Shown here in pieces: positions 16,578 to 24,701 of a stretch of 64,000 bases of DNA. This DNA is from Limiplasma sp031549415 (GTDB lineage Bacteria > Bacillota > Clostridia > Christensenellales > Aristaeellaceae), in the NCBI GenBank assembly GCA_031549415.1, contig JAVBPU010000026.1:7465-71464 (forward strand), written 5' to 3'. Made by a program: the position numbers and the translations under genes. Below the pieces are notes generated by a model that saw nothing but the letters and a program-made list of their open reading frames with translations, ran no database searches and was not told where the DNA came from. Every line of letters begins with the position of its first letter. Position 1 is the stretch's first letter.

Positions 16578-17861
16578 ATGGAGAAGATCGTTTGTGTGGG
16601 CTTTTTGGGCTGCGGCAATGTGGGCAGCGGCGTGTGGCGTCTGCTGGAAAATTTTGGCCAGGAAATGAAGCACCGCACAGACCTGTCCTTTTATGTGAAA
16701 AAGATTCTGGTGCGGGATTTGGCCAAGGAGCGGGGCATTGCCTTCCCGGAGGGGGTGCTGACCCAGCGGGTGGAGGATGTGCTGGAGGACCCGGAGATCT
16801 CCATCGTCATTGAGTTTTTGGGCGGGGAGGAGCCTGCCTATGCCTGGATGCAGCAGGCCCTCAGCCAGGGCAAAACCGTGATCACCGCCAACAAAGTGGC
16901 CTTTGCCCTGCATTGGCACGCCCTGCAAAAGGCCGCCAAGGAAAGCGGCGCGGGTCTGTATTACGAGGCGGCGGTCTGCGGGGCCATTCCCATTATCCAC
17001 TCGCTGGAGGAAAGCCTGCAGGCCAACCGGATCGACAAGATTTACGGCATCGTCAACGGCACCACCAACTACATTTTGACCCGGATGAGCAAGAGCAACG
17101 AACCGTATGAGGAGGTGCTGCGGGAGGCCCAGCGCCTGGGGCTGGCGGAGCCGGACCCGGCGGCGGACGTGGAAGGCCTGGACGCGGCTTACAAGCTGAG
17201 CATTTTGGCCAGCCTGGCCTTTCATGGCAGGGTTCCTTTTGAAAGCGTTTATGTGGAGGGCATTACTGCCATCCGGGCAGAGGACGTGCGCTGCGGGTTG
17301 GAGCTGGGCTACACCTTGAAGCTGCTGGCCATTGCCAAGCGGAAGGGCATGGAGGTGGAGACCCGGGTACACCCCACCTTTATCAAAAGCGACCACCCCC
17401 TGGCCAACGTCTCCGGGTCCTTCAACGCGGTTTTTTTGAAGGGACATGCTTGCCAGGAGATGATGTTTTTAGGCCGGGGCGCGGGGGACATGCCCACGGC
17501 CAGCGCCATCGTCAGCGATTTGGTGCGGGCGGCCACCGCCCAGAAGCACCTGTATCCTACCTTTGACAACGCCCTCTGCCCGGCGGTGGCCTTGCGCCGC
17601 AATATGGACTGGCGCTGCCCCTTTTACATCCGCTTGGTGGCCAAGGACGCCCCCGGCGTGCTGAGCCAGGTGGCCGGAGCCTTTGCGGAGCAAGGCGTTA
17701 GCATTGCCGCCATGCAGCAAAAGGAGGAGCGGCAGGACGGCTGGGTGACCATGGTGCTGATCACCCACAGCGCCTACGAAAAGGCCATGCAGGACGCGCT
17801 GAAAAAAATTTCGCCGGAATGCGCCGTTGTGGAAAGCGTGATCCGGGTGGAGGAAGAGTAA
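16578..17861 (+). CDS. hom: Homoserine dehydrogenase with ACT domain
   Basis: A 427-residue monofunctional enzyme that reduces aspartate semialdehyde to homoserine with NAD(P)H. The N-terminal Rossmann motif GFLGCGNVGSGVW is at about residues 7-19; the catalytic core includes ANKVAFALH, YEAAVCGAIPII and GIVNGTTNYIL. The C-terminus is an ACT domain (from about 350, DAPGVLSQVAGAFAEQGVSI), the site of threonine feedback in relatives. ATG 16578 follows AAAGGGTGG. Threonine synthase lies beyond a convergent region; homoserine kinase is not in the window. Confidence 0.95.
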   Translation: MEKIVCVGFLGCGNVGSGVWRLLENFGQEMKHRTDLSFYVKKILVRDLAKERGIAFPEGVLTQRVEDVLEDPEISIVIEFLGGEEPAYAWMQQALSQGKTVITANKVAFALHWHALQKAAKESGAGLYYEAAVCGAIPIIHSLEESLQANRIDKIYGIVNGTTNYILTRMSKSNEPYEEVLREAQRLGLAEPDPAADVEGLDAAYKLSILASLAFHGRVPFESVYVEGITAIRAEDVRCGLELGYTLKLLAIAKRKGMEVETRVHPTFIKSDHPLANVSGSFNAVFLKGHACQEMMFLGRGAGDMPTASAIVSDLVRAATAQKHLYPTFDNALCPAVALRRNMDWRCPFYIRLVAKDAPGVLSQVAGAFAEQGVSIAAMQQKEERQDGWVTMVLITHSAYEKAMQDALKKISPECAVVESVIRVEEE

Positions 17862-17870
17862 GCTGCGCCT

Positions 17871-17899
17871 TCAAAAAAGTGGCGTCGCCACTTTTTTGA
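17871..17899 (+). terminator. Intrinsic terminator after hom
   Basis: Near-perfect palindrome, AAAAAAGTGGCG-TCGCCACTTTTTT, ten bases after the stop; usable in both directions. Confidence 0.9.
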
Positions 17900-18033
17900 G
17901 TTTACGGGAATTGTTTCCGCTGGCGCGGAAACGCCCCGCACGCCCGGCAAAGCCGGGCGATACGATTGTACTTGGAGGGACTTTGGCCCCTCCAAACCTC
18001 CCCGTGGTTGACTGCGTTAGCACATAATACAAC

Positions 18034-18181
18034 GATCCACTCAAGAACACGACAACTTTGCGATCTTTTTGCCTGCCGCCCGCGTCGCCGTCGCTCACCG
18101 TAGCAGCTGGCTACGCATCGCTCCTGCTCCTTGTCGGACAACAAAAATCCTCGCAAATTGTATCGCGTTTTTGAATGGATC
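18034..18181. repeat. 148-bp element with ~40-bp imperfect terminal inverted repeats
   Basis: The left end GATCCACTCAAGAACACGAC and the reverse complement of the right end, GATCCATTCAAAAACGCGAT, match closely and continue for about 40 bases (through TTTGCGA and CTTTTTG/ATTTTTG). A central hairpin CGTAGC-AGCTG-GCTACG sits midway. The whole could fold as one long hairpin in RNA or be a non-autonomous mobile element. It carries no reading frame. Confidence 0.6.
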
Positions 18182-18189
18182 ATAGGATA

Positions 18190-18220
18190 AAAGCCTTCCC
18201 AGCAAATGTCGGGAAGGCCT
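18190..18220. terminator. Bidirectional terminator-like hairpin
   Basis: AAGCCTTCCC and GGGAAGGCCTT pair around a ten-base loop, with A-rich sequence on the left and TTATCATTTT on the right. Serves the end of rubrerythrin on the minus strand or backs up the hom terminator. Confidence 0.6.
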
Positions 18221-18244
18221 TATCATTTTCTATAAATTACCATT

Positions 18245-18317
18245 CTGACGGCGGCACGCCGTCAGGGAAGGGTTCAGGGCGAAGCCCTGAGCGGGATTTT
18301 AGGGGCGGCAGCCCCTA
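18245..18317. repeat. Cluster of dispersed palindromic modules, copy 2
   Basis: CTGACGGCGGCACGCCGTCAG (18245-18265), CAGGGCGAAGCCCTG (18275-18289) and TAGGGGCGGCAGCCCCTA (18300-18317) stand in a row. The last two are identical to modules at 14703 and 14845; the preceding CATTCTGACGGCGGCA (18241-18256) recurs at 27010-27025. Confidence 0.75.
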
Positions 18318-18332
18318 CACCACGTCCCGCGT

Positions 18333-18872
18333 TTAGCCAAAATACCGCTTCAGCAGGCCGTCAAAGCCACGGCCATGGCGGGCCTCGTCCTTGCACATTT
18401 CATGGACGGTATCGTGGACCGCGTCCAGGTTCAGCTCTTTGGCCAGGGTGGCCAGCTCCTTTTTGCCGCTGGTGGCGCCCCATTCGGCTTCGGCGCGGAA
18501 CTCCAGGTTTTTCTTGGTGCTGCCGGTCACCACTTCGCCCAGCAGTTCCGCAAAGCGGGCGGCATGGTCCGCTTCTTCCAGCGCATAGCGCTTAAAGGCT
18601 TCCGCCACTTCGGGGTAGCCTTCCCGGTCCGCCTGGCGGCTCATGGCCAGGTACATGCCCACCTCGGTGCACTCGCCGGTGAAGTTCATGCGCAGGCCCT
18701 CCACAATGCGGGGGTCCACATCCTTGGCAATGCCCACCCGGTGCTCGTCCGCGTAGTTCTTTTCCCCAGCCATTTTCTCAAACTTTTCTTTGGGGGCCTT
18801 GCACTGGGGGCAGAACGCGGGAGCCTCGGGGCCTTCATGTACATAACCGCAAACCTTGCAAATCCATTTCAT
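18333..18872 (-). CDS. Rubrerythrin with N-terminal rubredoxin domain (reverse rubrerythrin)
   Basis: A 179-residue non-heme iron protein that reduces hydrogen peroxide in anaerobes. The N-terminus is a rubredoxin-like domain with two Cys pairs (CKVCG near residue 5 and CPQC near 21), followed by a four-helix ferritin-like domain with the di-iron ligands in GECTEVGMYLAM, EEADHAARF and KDEARHGRGF. This order is reversed compared with classical rubrerythrin. ATG 18872 has AGAGGAGG upstream; the frame continues upstream into the thrC 3' region without a usable start. It lies 85 bases after thrC, past a hairpin. Confidence 0.93.
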   Translation of the reverse strand: MKWICKVCGYVHEGPEAPAFCPQCKAPKEKFEKMAGEKNYADEHRVGIAKDVDPRIVEGLRMNFTGECTEVGMYLAMSRQADREGYPEVAEAFKRYALEEADHAARFAELLGEVVTGSTKKNLEFRAEAEWGATSGKKELATLAKELNLDAVHDTVHEMCKDEARHGRGFDGLLKRYFG

Positions 18873-18903
18873 GTTGAGTTCCTCCTCTATACTTTTCACG
18901 CAA

Positions 18904-18938
18904 AAGCAACCTTCGGACAAAGATATACCGAAGGCTGC
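18904..18938 (-). terminator. Probable terminator or attenuator between thrC and rubrerythrin
   Basis: On the minus strand GCAGCCTTCGG and CCGAAGGTTGC pair across an 11-base loop and run into TTTTG. The T-run is short, so partial read-through into rubrerythrin is possible. Confidence 0.65.
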
Positions 18939-18957
18939 CGCAGGTGAAACCGATTTT

Positions 18958-20460
18958 TTACTTTTTGGCAGAAAATTCCGCCAGCAGGGCCTCTTCCATT
19001 TCATCCTTGCCGCAGACCCGCTGGTGGCGGACGGGCAGGCTTCGCAATTCCTCAATTTGCCGGGGCATGGGCACATGGGTCAGCTCTTGCAGGCGTTCCG
19101 CACAGGTGAAGGCATCCAGAGAGCCCACGGAGAGCTGGCCCCGCAGGGCGGCCAGCACTGATTCGGAGAACTTGTAGGGGCTGGCGGTGGACACCAGCAC
19201 GGTGGGGGCCATGTCATGGGTCTGGGCTCGGTATTGGGCCAACACATGGCTGGCCACCGCGGTATGGGGGTCCAGCAGGTAGCCTTTGCGCTCAAAGACC
19301 GTGCGGATTTCTTCCGCCGTCATCACATCGTCCGCGTATCCGGCCCAGAAGGTGTTTTGCAGCTCGGCCAGCCGCTGGGCGCCGATGGAAAAGCTGCCGC
19401 ACTCCTGCAACTGCCCCATCCAGGTTTTCACCAGTTTGGGGTCCCGGGCGGTGGCCTCGTAGAGCAGCCGTTCCAGGTTAGAGGAGATCAGGATGTCCAT
19501 GCTGGGGGAGAGGGTCTGAAAGAAAGCCCGGTGGGTGTAATAGGTGCCGTCGGTAAAAAAGTCCGACAGCACGTTGTTGCGGTTGCTGGCGCAAATCAGC
19601 CGGCCGATGGGAAGCCCCATTTGTTTGGCGTAGTACCCGGCCAGGATGTTGCCAAAGTTGCCGGTGGGCACCACAAAATTCACGTTCTGGCCCATGCGCA
19701 GCGCGCCGGAATTGACCAGGTCCGTATAGGCGCTGAAATAGTACACCACCTGCGGCGCCAGGCGGCCAAAATTGATGGAATTGGCGGAGGAGGGCAGCTT
19801 GCCCAGTTCCTTCATTTTGTCTCGGAAAGATGGGTCGGAAAAAAGCCGCTTCACCCCGGTCTGGGTGTCGTCAAAATTGCCCTGCACGCCGATGACGTGG
19901 GTATTTTGGCCGCCGGTGGTTACCATTTGCAGCTTTTGGATGCGGCTGACCCCGCCGTGGGGGTAAAACACGGTGCAGCTGACGCCGGGCACGTCTCTCA
20001 GGCCCTCCAAGGCCGCCTTGCCGGTGTCGCCGCTGGTGGCCACCAACACGCAAATCTCCCGGGTTTCTTCATTTTTTTGCGCCGCCAGGGTAACCAGGTG
20101 GGGCAGAAGCTTTAAGGCCATGTCCTTGAAGGCCAAGGTGGGGCCATGGAACAGCTCCAGCACGTGGGTTTGCTCGTCCAGGCGCGTCACCGGGGCGATG
20201 GCGGGGTCGTCAAAAGAGGAGGGGGTATAGGCGCTGCTGACGGCATCCTCGATTTCCGGGATGGAGTAGTCCTCCAAAAAACAACGCAAAATTCTGGAGG
20301 CCCGCTGCTGGTAGCTGTCTTGCTGAAAGGCGGTGAGGCGCTCCTGGGAGATGCGCGGGAACATGGAGGGCACAAAAAGACCGCCGTCGGCCGCCAGGCC
20401 CCAGAGGATGGCCTGGGAGGCGGTTACACAAGCGCCGCCGCGAGTAGAAAAAAAGGACAT
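18958..20460 (-). CDS. thrC: Threonine synthase
   Basis: A 499-residue PLP enzyme that turns phosphohomoserine into threonine. It has the N-terminal SFFSTRGGACVTASQAILWGL-type start region, the PLP lysine in GPTLAFKDMAL (about residue 111), the phosphate loop in VATSGDTGKAALEG, and NSINFGRLAPQVVYYF. The length fits the long (class I) form. ATG 20460 is set by GGGAGGAG upstream; a longer reading from 20511 has no such signal. A strong promoter with a 25-base palindrome at the start site precedes it. Confidence 0.95.
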   Translation of the reverse strand: MSFFSTRGGACVTASQAILWGLAADGGLFVPSMFPRISQERLTAFQQDSYQQRASRILRCFLEDYSIPEIEDAVSSAYTPSSFDDPAIAPVTRLDEQTHVLELFHGPTLAFKDMALKLLPHLVTLAAQKNEETREICVLVATSGDTGKAALEGLRDVPGVSCTVFYPHGGVSRIQKLQMVTTGGQNTHVIGVQGNFDDTQTGVKRLFSDPSFRDKMKELGKLPSSANSINFGRLAPQVVYYFSAYTDLVNSGALRMGQNVNFVVPTGNFGNILAGYYAKQMGLPIGRLICASNRNNVLSDFFTDGTYYTHRAFFQTLSPSMDILISSNLERLLYEATARDPKLVKTWMGQLQECGSFSIGAQRLAELQNTFWAGYADDVMTAEEIRTVFERKGYLLDPHTAVASHVLAQYRAQTHDMAPTVLVSTASPYKFSESVLAALRGQLSVGSLDAFTCAERLQELTHVPMPRQIEELRSLPVRHQRVCGKDEMEEALLAEFSAKK

Positions 20461-20500
20461 AGGTTCCACTCCTCCCTGCTTAAAAGCAAAAGCAACCAAG

Positions 20501-20525
20501 AAAGCTGCCAAGGCTTGGCAGCTTT
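20501..20525 (-). promoter_or_regulatory. 25-base palindrome at the thrC transcription start
   Basis: AAAGCTGCCA-AGGCT-TGGCAGCTTT has ten-base arms. It begins one base downstream of the -10 on the minus strand and spans the expected start site, so it is either an operator or a hairpin at the very 5' end of the mRNA. Confidence 0.65.
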
Positions 20526-20554
20526 ATGATACACGTTTTATAGGCCGATGTAAA
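20526..20554 (-). promoter_or_regulatory. Strong sigma-A promoter of thrC
   Basis: On the minus strand TTTACA (20549-20554), 17-base spacer, TATCAT (20526-20531), about 66 bases before the start codon. Confidence 0.85.
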
Positions 20555-20663
20555 GGGCAGCCTGATCCTCCTTCTCACCCTGCACGCGATCCCTGCGGTT
20601 GCCTTCCTGGCCCAGGGCTAAAACCCACCACGGCCAGCATCGCATGAAAGAGCAGAACCGGGA

Positions 20664-21074
20664 TTAAATGACGTACTTTTGAATGAACGCGGGGAGATGG
20701 TCGGCGTCCTCGCTGATGGACAGGACAAAATCCACGCTGTGCTTTTCGCTGAGGTCTTCCAGCCGCTCAAACAACCAGGCGGTGGAGGACAGGTCCGCTT
20801 TGATGAGCTTGAGGAACGCATCAATGAAGATGAGCCCCACATCGAAGTTTTGCGCCACCGCGCCGCATAAAAATCCCATGAACATCTGGTCGCTTTCCAA
20901 ATGGTATTCCCCTGCGTTGATAAAGCGCACTTCGTGGCGCAAGTCGAACATATACCGGTTGTCATCGTCAATGAAAACGATGTCGTGATGGCTTTCCTGG
21001 GTTGCCTGATTGGTCATGTCAATAAGCCGCTTGGTCTTACCCGAGCCTTTTTTGCCGGCAATCACCTGAATCAA
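20664..21074 (-). CDS. Small P-loop ATP-binding protein
   Basis: A 136-residue protein with a Walker A motif GKKGSGKTKR near residues 7-16 and a hydrophobic strand ending in Asp (VGLIFIDAFL, about 86-95) as probable Walker B. Similar short proteins in Clostridia are annotated as ATP-binding or, misleadingly, PilT-like. The start is a TTG at 21074 with AAGGAGG eight bases upstream; a longer frame reading to 21419 runs into addB antisense and has no start signal. It has its own near-consensus promoter. Role unknown. Confidence 0.7.
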   Translation of the reverse strand: MIQVIAGKKGSGKTKRLIDMTNQATQESHHDIVFIDDDNRYMFDLRHEVRFINAGEYHLESDQMFMGFLCGAVAQNFDVGLIFIDAFLKLIKADLSSTAWLFERLEDLSEKHSVDFVLSISEDADHLPAFIQKYVI

Positions 21075-21191
21075 TGGTAACGCCTCCTTAACAATATTGA
21101 TTTTTCGCGAGGGCCTGTGGCACGGGTACGCGCCGCCCACATCGGGGGATTCCCGGCGCCATTTGTCACGCACGAGCCACCATCCAAGGCT

Positions 21192-21220
21192 ATTATACAG
21201 GATTTTACCAAGAATAGCAA
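21192..21220 (-). promoter_or_regulatory. Strong sigma-A promoter of the small P-loop gene
   Basis: On the minus strand TTGCTA (21215-21220), 17-base spacer, perfect TATAAT (21192-21197). The untranslated leader is about 110 bases, with no structure I can identify. Confidence 0.88.
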
Positions 21221-21291
21221 CCGCTTTACACCCGATCCATGTAACTTTGCTGGAAAAAAGCAGGGAAGAAAAAGAGGAAGCAGGGAAACCG

Positions 21292-24200
21292 CTAGGGCGC
21301 GTCGGCAGCGTCCAGCTCCTGCCGCAGCCCCGCGATGTCCATGGAGGCAATGGCGCGGACGGCCTCCGGGGTGGCCTCCGGGTCAAAGCCGCAAATGTTT
21401 TGAAAATCACAGCGCTCACAGGTCAGCGCGCCGCCGCTGTGGGTGGGGGTGATCTCCGTTTGGCCGCTGAGGATGCCGGAGGCCAGGCCTGTGGCCATGT
21501 CCCGGGCATGGCGAAGAAGCGCCTGCATCTGGGAAAGGTCCAGGGCATGGGCGGCGGGCTTTACGTGGCCGTCCTTGTCCAGCATTTTGGGCAGCGCCAC
21601 GGGAAGCTCGCCCCCGTCCATGGCCGACAGGATTTCCACATCGGCCAGGGCGATGCCCCGCAGTTGCAGCAGTTTTCGCAGCTCTTCCTCCACCAGGGCC
21701 TTGGCGTCCGTTTCGCTTTCCACCAGGGGATTGGCCACGTAGAAGTAGAAAGCCCCGGCGGGCAGGCTCCCCGGGAAGGCGCTGAGGCAAACGTCCAGGT
21801 ACAACAGCAATTGCAGCTGCAGCCCCCACCAGGTGCGGGCGGCGTCCAGGTCCTGGCGGCTGCTTTTGTAGTCGATCACCCGCAGATAAGCGCCTTCCGG
21901 GGCATCATAGCGGTCAATGCGGTCGATCTTGCCCCGCAGCATCACCTGGCTGCCATCGGGCAGGACCAGCACGAGGGGCGGAAGGCCGTCCGGGTCGCCA
22001 AAGCCAAAGGCGGCCTCGGTTTTGAAAATGGAAAAAAGCCCGGCTTCCAAATGGCGGGTGACGGTGAGACTGGCCCGACGCAGGGTTTGCTGGGCGCGCT
22101 GGAAGGCGGCCTGGCTCATGGCCCCGTCCCCCATGGGCCCCTGCATCAGCTCGTCCAGCAGGGGGGCGGTGGCCTCGTCCGTCAGCGCTTGAACCTGCTC
22201 GTCGGAAAGGTGGGGGAAGGCAGGGTGGGCCTTGGCCAGCTGGGCAAAGCGGTTCAGCCCCGCGTGGTAGAAGTTGCCCGTATCCAGGGGCTCCACCTTC
22301 CATTCCTTCAGCACCTGGGGCCGCAACCCATATTGGATGAAGTGCTGGAAGGGGCACTCCGCAAATTTCTCCAAGCGGCTGACGGAAAGCACCTGGTCTC
22401 CGAACAAGGCGCGGGCCTCCTGGGGGGCCAGGGGAGCGGCCTGGTTTTGAAACTGGGCGGCCCGCAGCAGGCGCAGGGCCTTTTCCGCGTTGACCGGGTC
22501 CGCCAGCAGCTGCTGCAACAGCGCCTGCCAGCGAGGGGGCAGGGCAGCCTCCCCGGCCCCGTCCGCATAGGCCCGAAGGCGCAGGGACAGCTCCGCCAGC
22601 GCCTGGGTGGGGGTGAGGGGAAGCTCCGCAAAAGGGACAGGGCTTTGGGGCAGGTCCCCCAGGATGCGCTTTTGCAGCAGGGTGAGCAAAGACAGCGGCC
22701 GCAGGGCCACCCCCTCCGGGCTGGTTTTGGCGTAGCTTAAAAACAGAAGCTTGGAAGGCAGGGTCATGGCCTGCTTTAGGTCCAGCCGGGCCAGCAAGGT
22801 GCGGCTTTCGTCCGTCATGCCCAAAAACGTGCCGGTGGCTTCCTCGGCCTGGACCCGTTCCTCCTGGCTGAGCAGGCTGTCGATGGAGCGGGCCAGCACC
22901 CCGTCATGGAGGCCCAGAAGGAACACAACGTCCATGTCGCCGGAGAGGGAATGGCCCAGGGTCCCCACAGGCAGCATGTGGGAGCCGGGGGGCAGGGAGG
23001 CCAGGGACACCGCCCCAAAGCCGCATTCCAGCCGGTTGGCAATATGCTTGAGGGGCACCCTGGCGCCGCCCACCAGGGCGTAGAGCTGGTCCAGGATGGC
23101 CAGGAGGGTTTCCCAGACCTGGCTGTTTTGCCCCGCCCGCACCTGCAAGCCGCTGGCTAGCAGCCGTTCCTCTTCCTCCGCCAGGGTTTGGTAGGCGTTG
23201 GCGTCGTCAAGCAGCCCAATCACCGCCGCCAGAGAGGCGTGGGTATCCCGGGCGGCCACCAGGGCCTCCCGGGCCTTTTGCAGCGGCTCCATCAGCCGGA
23301 GCCGCAGCGCCTCACGGGCCAGGAGCTGGGAGGGAACACCCTTGGTAAAAGGCTTGGTCCAGCGGGTTTTGTCAATGCCGTAGGAAAGGGCGTAATTTTG
23401 CAGCACACAGGCTTCCTCAAAGGAAAGAGGGGCATAGCCGCTTTTGAGCATGCCCAGCATGTCCTCCTTGCGGTAGCCGCCGGCCATGGCCCTAAGGGCG
23501 CAAAGCAGGTAACGCACCAGCCCGTGGGAGGTGGCGGGCAGCTTTTGGTCGGTATAGAAGGGCAAATCCCCGTCCCGCAGGGCGGCGCTCACCGCAAAGG
23601 CGTAGCCGCTTTGGTCCGGGTACAGCAGGGCCATGCGCTCCAGGGGGATGCCCTGCTCTTGCAGCCTGCGGATCTGCCGGGCCGCCATTGTGGCTTCCTC
23701 AAAGGGGCTTTGGTGCTGGGCCAAAAAGACGCAGTTTTGGGGTTGTTCAAGCAACGTGATAGGATGGGCGTACAGGGCCCGGTCCAGGTGCTGGATCGCG
23801 GGAGGGGCCGGTAGCGGCTTGCAGGGCAGGGGGACCACCTGGGCGCTAAGGCCCTGGGCCTGTAGCAGTTCCAAAAAGCGGCCAATGCTGCGGCGGATGG
23901 GCAGGTACAGCTCGCCATCCGGGGCGTTTTCCCCGTCGCAGACCAGGGCCACGGTCAGGCTTTCGCAAAGGGGGGCCATGGCGGCCAGCAGGTGTTGCAG
24001 GGGCTGGGGCAACAGGTCAAACCCATAGACGAACACATGCTGCCCGGGAAGCAGTTCGCTTTTGGCCAGGCGGCCCGCCACATAGCGCATGCGGTCCTCC
24101 CCGTCGGTGAAGCGGTCTCCCAGCACCTTTTGGTAGGCCCCGTACACCAGGGCGATGTCCCGCAGCTTTTCGCCGCCCTCCTTTTGGGCGGCGGCGTACT

Positions 24201-24615
24201 CCGCCAAAGCCTCCGGGGTGAGGCCCCCCTGCTTCATATCGGTGAGCAAGGTGGCCAGCTTTTGGGCAAAGCCCCGCCGATGCATCACGGAGGCGTAGTA
24301 GGAAAGCTGCTCCTCGCAGCGTTCCAGGGCTTGGCTGACGGCCATTTGCTGGCCCGGGCCGCCCAGGGGCTGCCGCCGGTCGCTGCCGGCGGCGGCCAGC
24401 ACCCGCTCGCAAAGGCGGGAAGGCGACAGCACATCAATGGTGAAAAAGCCTTGCAGATGCAGGCGGTCCAGCAGCTCCCGCTCCGCTTGCAGGGTGAACT
24501 GCTCCGGCACCAGCCACAGGCAATTCTTCTGCTGGCGGTGCAAAGCGCCAATGGCATCCACCACAGGCCCCAACAGCCGGTGGGCCCGGGCGGTCCAGAT
24601 TTGGATGGAAGGCAT
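21292..24615 (-). CDS. addB: AddB-type ATP-dependent nuclease subunit B
   Basis: A 1107-residue protein of the AddAB/RexAB double-strand-break repair complex. The C-terminal nuclease shows VIDYKSSRQDLD, and the four iron-sulfur cysteines are in FAECPFQHFIQYGL and CERCDFQNIC. The inactivated helicase core includes LWLVPEQFTLQAE and GLHDGVLARS. The N-terminal Walker A found in Bacillus AddB is missing: the equivalent place reads IWTARAHRLLG with no GxGK. ATG 24615 follows AAAGGGGGTG. The partner addA is not in the window; it would be expected next to addB. Confidence 0.88.
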   Translation of the reverse strand: MPSIQIWTARAHRLLGPVVDAIGALHRQQKNCLWLVPEQFTLQAERELLDRLHLQGFFTIDVLSPSRLCERVLAAAGSDRRQPLGGPGQQMAVSQALERCEEQLSYYASVMHRRGFAQKLATLLTDMKQGGLTPEALAEYAAAQKEGGEKLRDIALVYGAYQKVLGDRFTDGEDRMRYVAGRLAKSELLPGQHVFVYGFDLLPQPLQHLLAAMAPLCESLTVALVCDGENAPDGELYLPIRRSIGRFLELLQAQGLSAQVVPLPCKPLPAPPAIQHLDRALYAHPITLLEQPQNCVFLAQHQSPFEEATMAARQIRRLQEQGIPLERMALLYPDQSGYAFAVSAALRDGDLPFYTDQKLPATSHGLVRYLLCALRAMAGGYRKEDMLGMLKSGYAPLSFEEACVLQNYALSYGIDKTRWTKPFTKGVPSQLLAREALRLRLMEPLQKAREALVAARDTHASLAAVIGLLDDANAYQTLAEEEERLLASGLQVRAGQNSQVWETLLAILDQLYALVGGARVPLKHIANRLECGFGAVSLASLPPGSHMLPVGTLGHSLSGDMDVVFLLGLHDGVLARSIDSLLSQEERVQAEEATGTFLGMTDESRTLLARLDLKQAMTLPSKLLFLSYAKTSPEGVALRPLSLLTLLQKRILGDLPQSPVPFAELPLTPTQALAELSLRLRAYADGAGEAALPPRWQALLQQLLADPVNAEKALRLLRAAQFQNQAAPLAPQEARALFGDQVLSVSRLEKFAECPFQHFIQYGLRPQVLKEWKVEPLDTGNFYHAGLNRFAQLAKAHPAFPHLSDEQVQALTDEATAPLLDELMQGPMGDGAMSQAAFQRAQQTLRRASLTVTRHLEAGLFSIFKTEAAFGFGDPDGLPPLVLVLPDGSQVMLRGKIDRIDRYDAPEGAYLRVIDYKSSRQDLDAARTWWGLQLQLLLYLDVCLSAFPGSLPAGAFYFYVANPLVESETDAKALVEEELRKLLQLRGIALADVEILSAMDGGELPVALPKMLDKDGHVKPAAHALDLSQMQALLRHARDMATGLASGILSGQTEITPTHSGGALTCERCDFQNICGFDPEATPEAVRAIASMDIAGLRQELDAADAP

Positions 24616-24701
24616 GCCTGCACCCCCTTTGATGGCAAATTGAAAAACGGCCGCTCTCATGATATCATAAGTACGCGAAAGCGCAAGAAAGGAAGTTGCC
24701 T

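Larger units (their letters stand above)
17862..18332. other. Convergent intergenic region rich in inverted repeats
   Basis: Lies between hom (plus) and rubrerythrin (minus). No gene is supported. Contents in order: hom terminator; CGCCCGGCAAAGCCGGGCG (17941-17959); TTGGAGGG/CCCTCCAA arms (17972-17995); a 148-base element with imperfect inverted ends (18034-18181); a terminator-like hairpin (18190-18220); and three palindromes at 18245-18317. Confidence 0.75.

Noticed and set aside
20461..20660. T-box or leader-peptide attenuator for thrC
   Set aside because: The predicted leader is only about 60 bases and contains no T-box sequence or run of threonine codons.
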